Shown here piece after piece: positions 18,601 to 24,936 of a stretch of 24,936 nt of DNA; position 1 is the first letter of the stretch; the number at the start of each line of letters is the position of its first letter. A program made the translations under genes and the position numbers. The notes below the pieces were generated by a model, which had not been told where the DNA came from, searched no databases, and was given only the letters and a program-made list of their open reading frames with translations. The DNA comes from CAZRIP01 sp964600165 (GTDB taxonomy: Bacteria; Elusimicrobiota; Elusimicrobia; UBA1565; UBA9628). The DNA lies in contig CAZRIP010000053.1 in the NCBI GenBank assembly GCA_964600165.1, positions 1 through 24,936 of the forward strand, written 5' to 3'.

Positions 18601-21600
18601 CGCCGATAGGTCCGGAAGCGGGCGCAAGACCGGCGATCGAGGGCGCCGTGACGCCGAAGGTCGTCAGCGTGCTGACGGCGACGCCCGCGCCGGATTGGAT
18701 CTCGACGCAGACGGGCCACGTCCCGGTCGACAAGCCGGGGATCGTGCCCGCGATCGTCGAATCGTTCCAGACGGAGACCGGCGCGAGCGCGCCGCCTATG
18801 CGCACGCGGGTGTTGGCGCCGTTGTAGGCGCCGAAACCCGAGCCCGTGAGCGTGAAGGGAATCCCGATCGGGCCGGTCGAGGGAGCGATCGCGCCCGTCA
18901 TCGGCGAGACGACGGTGAAGGTCATCGAGGACGTCGTCATCACGCCGCCGTCGGGGGTCGCGCGCCGGGCGACGACGGCCTGCGGCCCGGCCGGCACGCT
19001 GCCCGGGATCGTTCCGGAAATCGCCGCGTCGTTCCAGACGGAGAGCTGCGCCGTCGCTCCGCCGACGAGGACGATCGTGGCCGCGCCGTTGTACGGCCCG
19101 AAGCCCGAGCCCGCGATCGCGAAGGCCTGGCCGATAGGGCCCGAAGACGGCGTCATCGTGGAGATCAGCGGCACGGCGGCCGTGAACGTCCCGGCCGAGG
19201 CGGAGTCCGTGACGCCGCCGTCCTCGCGCTCGACCAAGACGGCGTAGGCGCCGGGGGTAAGCCCGGGGATCGTCCCTGAGATCGTGTTGTCATTCCAGAC
19301 TGATAGAGGCGCCAGCGGCCCGCCCGCGCCGAAGCGCACGCGCGTGGCGCCTCCATTATAAGGCCCGAAGCTCGAGCCGGAGATCGTGAACGGGACGCCG
19401 ATCGGCCCCGTGGAAGGCGCGAGCGAGGACGGCGCCGGCGCGGCGACGGTGAAATACACCGTGGCGGAGTCGACCAACCCGCCGTCGGAGGTCGCGCGCT
19501 CGATCACGAGCGGCTGGACGCCGGGCGCGACGCGGCCCGGCACCGTGCCGGAAATCGTCGCGTCGTTCCACACGGAGACCGCGACGGTCGCGCCGCCGAT
19601 CAACGCGCGCGTGAGCCCGCCGTTATACGGTCCGAAATGCTCGCCGGTCACGGTGAACGGCGCGCCGATCGGCGCGGAGGGCGGCGTCACGGTGGAGACC
19701 TTCGGCGCGAGCACGATGAAAGAGCCGAGCGGGAGCACCGTCGTCGTCGAGGCGTCCTGGATCTCGACGGCGACGGGGTAGGCGCCGGGAACGAGACCGG
19801 GGACCGTTCCGGAGATCGTCGCGTCGTTCCACACGGAGACCGGGGCGAGCGGCCCGCCCGCGCCGAAGCGCACGCGCGTGTTGCTTCCATTATAAGACCC
19901 GAAACCCGAGCCGGAGATCGTGAACGGGACGCCGATCGGGCCCGTCGACGGCGCCAGGGCGTACGGGAACGCCGAGGTCGAGATCGTGATAAAGGACTCG
20001 TTGACGCTCTCGGCGTTGCCGGCGCCGTCCACGGAGTAAAAGCTGATCGCGTGCGTGCCGATGGCGAGGCTGAACGGGTCTGAGAAAAGCCGCGTCGCGT
20101 CGGCGTCGACGCCGTAGTAGGTCGCGGCCACGCCGGATTGGTCGTCCGTCGCGTCGAAGTCGAAAACGGAGGACGGGCCGGCGACGAGGTCGCCTTGGTC
20201 GTCGGTCAGCGTCGGCCCGGAGACGACGAGGTCGGTGACCGGCGGCGTCGTGTCGGCCGAGGTCGAGCTGATCAGGACCAGGCTTCCTTGGATCGACGAG
20301 CCGCCGGCGAAATGGTAAGGCGCGCTCGAGCCGTTGACGGCGAGCCACAGGTTGCTGCCCAGGCCGTAAGCGGCCGACGCGGCGTGGCCGATCGAGGAGC
20401 TGGTGGCGGTGGCGTTTAACGCGCCCTGCGGCGAGAAGGCCCACAGGCCGAGCTGATCGTTTTGCGCGCCGGAGGGAGACAGCGAGCCGGCCACGACGAC
20501 GTCGCCCGCTCCGTCGAAGACGGCCGACGCGGCGAACGCCGTGGCGTTGCTCGGGGCGAAGACCTCCTCCAACTGGAGGTTGCCGGCCGGGTCGAACTTA
20601 AGAAAAGCCAGGTCGCCTTGCATGCCGTTGGAGTCGAGCCGCGTGGCGGCGACGTAGAGCGCGGTCGGCGAGGCGGCGATCTTGGCGGCGGCGCTTTGGA
20701 AGAACTGCGGCAGGTAATTGGGCCGGAACAAGGGCGGGCCGACCAAGGTCGAGCCGTCGACGGAGAAATGCAGCAGCGCGAGGTCGAACGGCCCGCCGAA
20801 CCCTTGCGAGGTCGAGGCTGAATAGCCTGCGACCCAAATACCTTTTTCGTTCACGCGCAGGCCGTAGCCCGCGTCGGCGCCGAACCCGCGGGAGTAGGCG
20901 GCCTTGAGCCGGAGCGAGCCGTCGTGGATGCAGTACTTCCAGAGGCCGAGCTTTGAACTCCCGCCGTTGCCCGGGTCGCCGGTCAGGATCGCGCCGGCGA
21001 TCCAGACGTCGCCGGTGGAGTCCAAGCCCAAGGCGCGGCCGTCGACGCCGCCGTGAAAGGCGGCGCTCGAGATGAAAGATCCCGACAGGGACAATTTGAA
21101 TACCGCCAGGTCCTCGCCGACCGTCAGCGGCCCGGAGGTCGTGCCGATCGCGTAGACGAATCCGAAAGTGTCGAAAGACAGCGTCCAGTTCCCGTCTTGC
21201 TGGGAGTCGGGGATGGCGAGCGAGAAGTCGGGCGCGCCGGCGGGGTTGGTGAAGCGCGACAGGTAGAACTGGCCGTTGGCCTGGGCGACGTCCCAGAGGC
21301 GGCCCGAGGGGTCGAAGCCGACGGCGAGGCCCGTGCCGCCTCCTCCCCCGCCGTTGTTGCCGCCGCCGGGGCCGCAACTCGTCGGCGGGTTGTCTTGCGG
21401 GTTGGAGCCTGGGGCCAGCGTCTGCGCCAGCACGGGCTGGTCGCAGCCCGCCTGGGTGCAGATGCCGAAGGCGTAGGAGGCTGAGGACATGAGGCCGTTC
21501 AACGCGATCGAGTTGGAGTTCGTCGAGATGAAAGCACCCTGCGAGAAGACGCTTTGCAGGTCGGAGCACTGGGCCGACGACGGGAACGTCGCGAAGTAGA

Positions 21601-24600
21601 CGTTGTACGTCGTTCCGGGCGAGTTGCCGTTCGCATCCCAGGTGAGGTTAGCGGTCGTGCCGCCGATCGAGTTCACGCTGACGTTGCCAGGCGGGTTGGT
21701 CGAGCCGCCGCCCCCGTTCAAGTTCGGCAGCATCGCGTCGACGACGACGGCGCTCGAGCGCGGGGCCTCGAAGTTGCCGGCGCGATCCGCGCTGAAATAG
21801 GTCACGACGTGCGAGCCCAAGGAAAGACCGAACGGGGCCGTGTAAGCACTCGGCGGCGTGCTGGAGAGGCTCACGAAGGCTTGGTCGATCATGTAGTAGC
21901 TCGTCGCCAGGCCCGACGTCGTGTGACTGCTCACCGCGGGATCGGACGCGCTCAAGGCGACGAGCGTCGAGGTCGTGAGATAGAGATTCCCGGACGAGTC
22001 GCGCTCGAACGGACCGTTCAGGAAGAGCTGCGTGACGGGCGGCGTCGTGTCGCCGCCGCCTTGGTTGAGATTAGGCAGCGTGGTCACGACGACGACGCTG
22101 CTCGAGCGCGGCGATTCGAAGTTGCCGGCGCGGTCGGCGCTGAAATAGGTCACGGTATGCGAGCCGAGGCTGAGGCTGAACGTCGAGACGTACACCTGCG
22201 CGGGCGTGCTCGATAAGCTCACGAATGTTTGGTCGATCAGAAAATAGGAAGTTGCGACACCTGAGGTGGCGCTACTGGAGATAGAGGGATCGACAGCGTT
22301 AAGGACGATCAAGGTGGACGTCGTCAGGTAGATATTGCCGGACGAATCCGTCTCCGACGAGCCAAAGATCGCGAGTTGCGTGATGGGCGGCGTCGTGTCG
22401 GCCAAGAAGGTGCCGGAGGCCACTTGGACCAAGACGCTCGCGACATTCTCGGTCTCTTGGTTGCCTGCATTATCCTCCCCGAAATAGAAGATCGTGTGCG
22501 TGCCGCCACCTAATGAAAACGGTCCTTGATACAGTTCGTTGGCGCAGGTTCCCGGAGCAGCGCTCGTATCAAGCGCGACGCCGGCGCAACTCGGGGCGAA
22601 CGGGTCTTGATCGACGACATAGAAAATATCGGCGACGCCCGACGTAACCATTCCAGGTATCGTGGGGTCGACGGCGCTCAGGCTGATCAGCGTCATGGTA
22701 GAAATCTCGAAACGCCCCGCCGTGTCGGTCGAAGACGTGGGATTAAACGCCAGGCTCGTCACGGGCGGCGCCATGTCCGGCGCCGGAGGCGGCGTCGTGC
22801 TGCCGAAGACGCCGACATAGCCGCCTTGCGTGAGGTTCGCCGAGACCGCGCCATATAGATATTTCGAGTATTGCGCCGGCAGGCGTTGTGGAGGCGACCC
22901 GGGAATCAGCTGATAAAGACCCGCCAGCGGCGCGTCTGGCTGCTGCGGAAAGGTCGCTTGGACATAGGCCGCGGAAAGAACGCCGGCCGGCGACACTTGC
23001 TGGACCAGTCCCAGCGGCGTGAGGCCAATCGAAAGCGCCTGCGTAAGCAAGTCCTTGAGCGGCGCCGCGCTCGGATCGGCGGCCTGCATTGTGATCGTGG
23101 GATTTTGCGCCCCATCGTAGGTCAAAGTAAATCCGTTGGTGCTGACGATGACAGGTGCCTTCGCCGTCGGTGCGAGCGCCATCACGGTCACGGCGTTAGC
23201 GCCGTCCGGCGAGCGAGGCGGAATCTGGACCGAAAGGCTGCCGTCTTGGTTCAGGCTCGAACTCAGCGGCGGGGAAAGGGAACCCGGATCAACGAAGACA
23301 AACTGGGTGTTGGTGAGCTGAGCCTGCGTTAGGTTGACAGTCTTCAGTGGAAAATTCAAGGTCAGCGGTCCCGTGAAGAAGGGCGGATTGTTAGGCGAGA
23401 CGGAGACACGATAAGCGAGGCCGGCAGGAACCGCTTGGTATCCTGGACTGGGCGACTCGCTGCCGACCGCAACCTGAATCGTTCCTGGGCTAACGACGTC
23501 TAGGTTTGAAACCGATACGCCGTTGCCGATGTCGACACTCTGATTCGGCCCCGCTTCGAATTCATACGCCGTTTCCGGGCCGGTGAATGCGCTGGCGGAC
23601 AACGCGGAAAACGAGAAACCAGCGCTGACGAGCAGGGGCACGGTCGAGTGCGCGGCCGTGCAAGTGTCGCTATCTGGCTGAAATTGGACACAGCCCCCCA
23701 CCTCCCCCCAACGCCAAGGCACCGCCGGGTCTATGTTCGAAGAAGCCGTAATGATAATCTTATAAAAGCGCTTTAGAACTACGGGCGTCGCGGCTCCGGC
23801 GGTCCAGCTGCCACCTCCCAGGTAGGTATCTTCTCCCTGATACTGAGTACCCGTAGAAACGTTCGGCACGCTTTGTTGAAGGAACGGCGTTTTCGTCCCG
23901 TCGCTGAGGTCGGGCCTGTTGCCGGTCACAAGATCCATCTCGACATTCATCCACCCATATGTCAAGAAATCAAAGCCGCTTGCAAAGTTTCCCCCGAATG
24001 ATGGCCCGGGAACCGGCACAATCGCTGCCCCCCCGCCGATCGTAGCCGTATAAAAACCTTGACTTACGTAAGCTCCGGGCATGATCGAGGATTGGGACAA
24101 GTCATAGACCGGGGACGTATATGTGCCTTGCGCAAGGCCTGTTACGACATCATTGACGAAGGACGCTTGGGACACGGTCTGGACATTCCCTGATGGCATG
24201 GACGTCGGAGGAATCGCGCTTAAGTCGACGCCTCCGCTTCCCCTGGTGGGCGACGTGTATAGCTGGAAAAATGCTGAGTTGCCGTCGTTGTCGACAACCT
24301 CTGACTGGAAGCCAAACGCGGAGTTCAAGGGTACGGAGTTCAAGGGTCCAACGATACCGAAATCGGGGTTGTCGCCTTGAATCACCTGGCCAACAGATCC
24401 ACTCTCTAATCCTCCCAAAATCTGGTCGGTCTCCTGCACGCCGAGCGACGAGTCCGTCTTGAGCTTAAGATCGAAAGTCCAGGTTCCGGCCAGCGGATCG
24501 TAAGTGGGTTGAACGGATTGGTCCAAAGACACATTGAGCGACACCTGTCGGAACGTAGCGACCGATTTATTCCCGATCGCGTCCACCGCCGTCAAGGAAT

Positions 24601-24936
24601 ACAATCCAGGGCCGTCAGTCGTGAACTGCCCCGACGCTTCCAGGCTGCCAGGGTTCATTGGGTCAAATCCGGCGAACGCGATTGGCAGAGACGCGCCATT
24701 TGGATCAAGCGCGGTGATTGACTGGAGGCCCCCAGCTGACGAAACATCGAAGCCTATGCTAGCGGCACTGCTAATCGGCAAGAATGAAGGTGCGTCCGCA
24801 GCGTCGTTGATCCCACTGAAGTCGGTATAGAAATCGAAATCGCCGATTGAAGCGAACGACGGCCCAGCGGGAATTGTAAAGCTCACCGAAGTATCGTTGC
24901 CGGTCCCGTCGAAAACGTCGAGCGTATACGACCCTG
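15656..24936 (-). CDS. Giant secreted multi-domain protein (TIG, Ig-like, Fn3, NHL), N-terminus beyond window
   Basis: The visible part is 3,092 residues. The frame stays open to the right edge (upstream of a GTG at 24886 it reads SYTLDVFDGTGNDTS), so that GTG is internal. In order: Ig-like and unassigned beta-rich domains (24936-22790); three Ig-like repeats of the form TTPPxTxL...ADRAGN (22790-21715); an Fn3-like domain (about 21700-21410); a glycine/asparagine linker; a propeller-like region (about 21345-20250); a fourth TTPP repeat (about 20245-19970); nine TIG domains (19963-17590); a beta-rich segment; a six-blade NHL propeller (16870-16160); and a C-terminal ZU5-like domain with VVPPGALADDLEL and LSHFKAVW. 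No sorting signal or anchor is visible at the C-terminus (WRKDGN). A surface-attached or released adhesin or scaffold is likely; no enzyme domain is visible. Confidence 0.93.
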   Translation of the reverse strand, partial: GSYTLDVFDGTGNDTSVSFTIPAGPSFASIGDFDFYTDFSGINDAADAPSFLPISSAASIGFDVSSAGGLQSITALDPNGASLPIAFAGFDPMNPGSLEASGQFTTDGPGLYSLTAVDAIGNKSVATFRQVSLNVSLDQSVQPTYDPLAGTWTFDLKLKTDSSLGVQETDQILGGLESGSVGQVIQGDNPDFGIVGPLNSVPLNSAFGFQSEVVDNDGNSAFFQLYTSPTRGSGGVDLSAIPPTSMPSGNVQTVSQASFVNDVVTGLAQGTYTSPVYDLSQSSIMPGAYVSQGFYTATIGGGAAIVPVPGPSFGGNFASGFDFLTYGWMNVEMDLVTGNRPDLSDGTKTPFLQQSVPNVSTGTQYQGEDTYLGGGSWTAGAATPVVLKRFYKIIITASSNIDPAVPWRWGEVGGCVQFQPDSDTCTAAHSTVPLLVSAGFSFSALSASAFTGPETAYEFEAGPNQSVDIGNGVSVSNLDVVSPGTIQVAVGSESPSPGYQAVPAGLAYRVSVSPNNPPFFTGPLTLNFPLKTVNLTQAQLTNTQFVFVDPGSLSPPLSSSLNQDGSLSVQIPPRSPDGANAVTVMALAPTAKAPVIVSTNGFTLTYDGAQNPTITMQAADPSAAPLKDLLTQALSIGLTPLGLVQQVSPAGVLSAAYVQATFPQQPDAPLAGLYQLIPGSPPQRLPAQYSKYLYGAVSANLTQGGYVGVFGSTTPPPAPDMAPPVTSLAFNPTSSTDTAGRFEISTMTLISLSAVDPTIPGMVTSGVADIFYVVDQDPFAPSCAGVALDTSAAPGTCANELYQGPFSLGGGTHTIFYFGEDNAGNQETENVASVLVQVASGTFLADTTPPITQLAIFGSSETDSSGNIYLTTSTLIVLNAVDPSISSSATSGVATSYFLIDQTFVSLSSTPAQVYVSTFSLSLGSHTVTYFSADRAGNFESPRSSSVVVVTTLPNLNQGGGDTTPPVTQLFLNGPFERDSSGNLYLTTSTLVALSASDPAVSSHTTSGLATSYYMIDQAFVSLSSTPPSAYTAPFGLSLGSHVVTYFSADRAGNFEAPRSSAVVVDAMLPNLNGGGGSTNPPGNVSVNSIGGTTANLTWDANGNSPGTTYNVYFATFPSSAQCSDLQSVFSQGAFISTNSNSIALNGLMSSASYAFGICTQAGCDQPVLAQTLAPGSNPQDNPPTSCGPGGGNNGGGGGGTGLAVGFDPSGRLWDVAQANGQFYLSRFTNPAGAPDFSLAIPDSQQDGNWTLSFDTFGFVYAIGTTSGPLTVGEDLAVFKLSLSGSFISSAAFHGGVDGRALGLDSTGDVWIAGAILTGDPGNGGSSKLGLWKYCIHDGSLRLKAAYSRGFGADAGYGLRVNEKGIWVAGYSASTSQGFGGPFDLALLHFSVDGSTLVGPPLFRPNYLPQFFQSAAAKIAASPTALYVAATRLDSNGMQGDLAFLKFDPAGNLQLEEVFAPSNATAFAASAVFDGAGDVVVAGSLSPSGAQNDQLGLWAFSPQGALNATATSSSIGHAASAAYGLGSNLWLAVNGSSAPYHFAGGSSIQGSLVLISSTSADTTPPVTDLVVSGPTLTDDQGDLVAGPSSVFDFDATDDQSGVAATYYGVDADATRLFSDPFSLAIGTHAISFYSVDGAGNAESVNESFITISTSAFPYALAPSTGPIGVPFTISGSGFGSYNGSNTRVRFGAGGPLAPVSVWNDATISGTVPGLVPGAYPVAVEIQDASTTTVLPLGSFIVLAPKVSTVTPPSAPIGAPFTVTGEHFGPYNGGLTRALIGGATVAVSVWNDATISGTVPGRVAPGVQPLVIERATSDGGLVDSATVYFTVAAPAPSSLAPSTGPIGVPFTISGSSFGPYNGGATRVRFGAGGPLAPLSVWNDNTISGTIPGLTPGAYAVLVEREDGGVTDSASAGTFTAAVPLISTMTPSSGPIGQAFAIAGSGFGPYNGAATIVLVGGATAQLSVWNDAAISGTIPGSVPAGPQAVVARRATPDGGVMTTSSMTFTVVSPMTGAIAPSTGPIGIPFTLTGSGFGAYNGANTRVRIGGALAPVSVWNDSTIAGTIPGLSTGTWPVCVEIQSGAGVAVSTLTTFGVTAPSIAGLAPASGPIGAAFTLTGTSFGPYNGAATIVLVGGATAQLSVWNDSTITGTIPGSLAPGSYPVVVERTTSDGGLVAVSSPSFQVAGAAGTISPSTGPIGVPFTIAGSGFGAYNGGNTRVRFGASGPLAPVSVWNDSTISGTIPGLSVGTYTVLVEIQSGANVAVSAVGVFGAISPQIASVTPSSAPIGAPFSLSGAGFGPYNGAATVVLIGGATAQLSVWNDATISGTVPGTLAPGAYSVVAQRTTSDGGLVASAPAGFAVVAAAAAAIAPSSATVGAAFTISGSGFGPYNGGSTKVLFGTVTAALSVWNDATIQGTVPDAALGAYAVAVTIQAGGGVAASTVAFTIVAPSYVYNTSDGVVSLNSSAQSETVAPVPPPTSPQAYAIATSTDDEAPNVIGSFYEISPSGNVFSAPATLQFSFDPATADTATLAIYTFDGTTWSTASITNQQVTIVSPTLGYISGTLAHASLYGVFHHPRRAPRVAILSPSGGGFETAVKGAVDVTGRVSGRNLMSWKLEYAAGRDAAFGFTQISSGTLAVSGPLAVWNASNLSGWQTLRLSAANARGASSSVSQDVYIGDLSLLLEIAHDLTLPSGVAVGPSGLVYVADTGNDRVQVFTAQGRLSATFGGFKAPEGVATDVFGDVFVADTGGKRAVKMTSLGQVTLSIPVDGKPQGIAADTSGYIYVSDTGNGQVLKFNPAGSRVQAFALPGGKPAGLALDSSGNLYAADPKKKRVVMFTPAGALASTFGPGLNLARPYGVAVATNGALIAISDMANDRLLALDASGRPTFSFGGHASGLSGPRGLALDSSGALYMAERPMNRIAKIGPPPPGAAVTPFADKLALLGQEDAFVTAAAGGELERSDHAALVVPPGALADDLELTISTPAVRLQAEEDLKQRKLSDAGLIAVSTGVVFGPDGTTFNASVEVAVPYDSATITALGIPDLSLKLYLWNADKQNWQWVPSRVDPATRTVRGRATKLSHFKAVWRKDGN
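16160..16870 (-). repeat. Six NHL beta-propeller blades
   Basis: Six blades of about 40 residues follow the pattern P-x-G-[VIL]-A-x(5-6)-G-x-[VIL]-Y-V-[AS]-D-T-G-N-x-R-V. Examples are LPSGVAVGPSGLVYVADTGN, PQGIAADTSGYIYVSDTGN and PRGLALDSSGALYMAERPMN. Six blades would close a complete propeller. The DNA copies are diverged, so this is a protein-level repeat. Confidence 0.85.
17590..19963 (-). repeat. Nine tandem TIG/IPT domains in two alternating types
   Basis: Each domain of 87-91 residues has P-S-[ST]-[GA]-P-I-G-x-x-F, G-x-x-F-G-x-Y-N-G and SVWND-x-x-I-x-G-T-[VI]-P. The DNA for WND (cgttcca on the plus strand, cattcca once) begins at 17704, 17971, 18232, 18502, 18763, 19030, 19291, 19564 and 19825. 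Type A (TRVRFGAGGPLAP, VEIQ) alternates with type B (GGATAQ, R-x-T-S-D-G-G); the ninth, C-terminal copy is a hybrid. Confidence 0.92.
21715..22790 (-). repeat. Three tandem Ig-like TTPP repeats
   Basis: Units of about 105-125 residues run from [DM]-x-x-P-P-[VI]-T through TSTL-[IV], a Y-x-x-D-Q segment and L-G-x-H-x-[VI]-x-Y-F to A-D-R-A-G-N or D-N-A-G-N. Units two and three are close copies that share LPNLN linkers followed by glycines. A fourth, more distant copy lies at about 19970-20245. Confidence 0.85.

Noticed and set aside
15645..18719. Second minus-strand frame of 1,024 codons overlapping the giant gene
   Set aside because: It is a frame-shifted reading of the same repeats, again arginine-rich, while the giant frame shows clear TIG and NHL motifs throughout.
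15689..19279. Plus-strand open frame of 1,196 codons opposite the TIG/NHL region
   Set aside because: It is an antisense shadow of the giant gene. The arginine-rich, low-complexity product and its repetition in step with the TIG units are explained by the repeats and GC content of the sense gene.
17590..19963. CRISPR-like repeat array
   Set aside because: The units are 261-273 bases, are coding, stay in frame and lack short constant repeats with unique spacers. They are TIG protein domains.
24884..24886. GTG at 24886 as the start of the giant protein
   Set aside because: The frame is open to the window edge, and the residues before it (SYTLDVFDGTGNDTS) read as part of an Ig-like domain. There is no signal peptide after the GTG.

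Overview
The window is dense, GC-rich bacterial chromosome with almost no intergenic space. The organism looks like a diderm (Gram-negative-type) bacterium. The grounds are an HldD-like heptose epimerase, many small proteins with signal peptides, and a giant secreted protein built of TIG, Ig-like and NHL modules. The style (very high GC, many GTG starts and 4-base overlaps, huge TIG proteins) reminds me of Elusimicrobiota, but that is an impression and not a demonstrated placement.

Layout. (1) Positions 1-7727, minus strand: an F1Fo ATP synthase operon in the order atpZ, an AtpI-like gene, atpB, atpE, atpF, atpH, atpA, [secreted 141-aa protein], [HldD-like epimerase], atpG, [PilZ protein], atpD, with atpD running off the left edge. 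The three bracketed genes are not ATP synthase subunits, yet they are joined to their neighbours by overlaps or short gaps. A good sigma-70-type promoter lies at 7749-7778, and atpE is flanked by a stem-loop on each side. (2) Positions 7728-7872: divergent intergenic region with the atp promoter, a perfect 24-bp palindrome and an extended -10 element. (3) Positions 7873-8802, plus strand: a REC-GGDEF response regulator with a GGDDF variant motif. (4) Positions 8805-12571, minus strand: an overlapping operon of GT4 glycosyltransferase, FlK-like hotdog thioesterase, 4HBT-type hotdog thioesterase, thiolase and stand-alone REC protein. (5) Positions 12633-13982, plus strand: a second, divergently transcribed thiolase. 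(6) Positions 13976-15614, minus strand: three small secreted proteins, two of which are tandem paralogues with four conserved cysteines. (7) Positions 15656-24936, minus strand: the C-terminal 3,092 residues of a giant surface or secreted protein whose N-terminus lies beyond the right edge.

How the parts may work together. The PilZ protein in the ATP synthase operon has the residues expected for c-di-GMP binding, and a possible c-di-GMP enzyme is transcribed divergently from the same intergenic region. A nucleotide-second-messenger link to ATP synthase expression or assembly is therefore a testable idea, not a demonstrated one. The two thiolases and two thioesterases point to acyl-CoA chemistry under a shared divergent promoter region of about 60 bp. 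Several transcription units carry a -10-like element 5-9 bases before the start codon and no Shine-Dalgarno sequence, which suggests leaderless transcripts.
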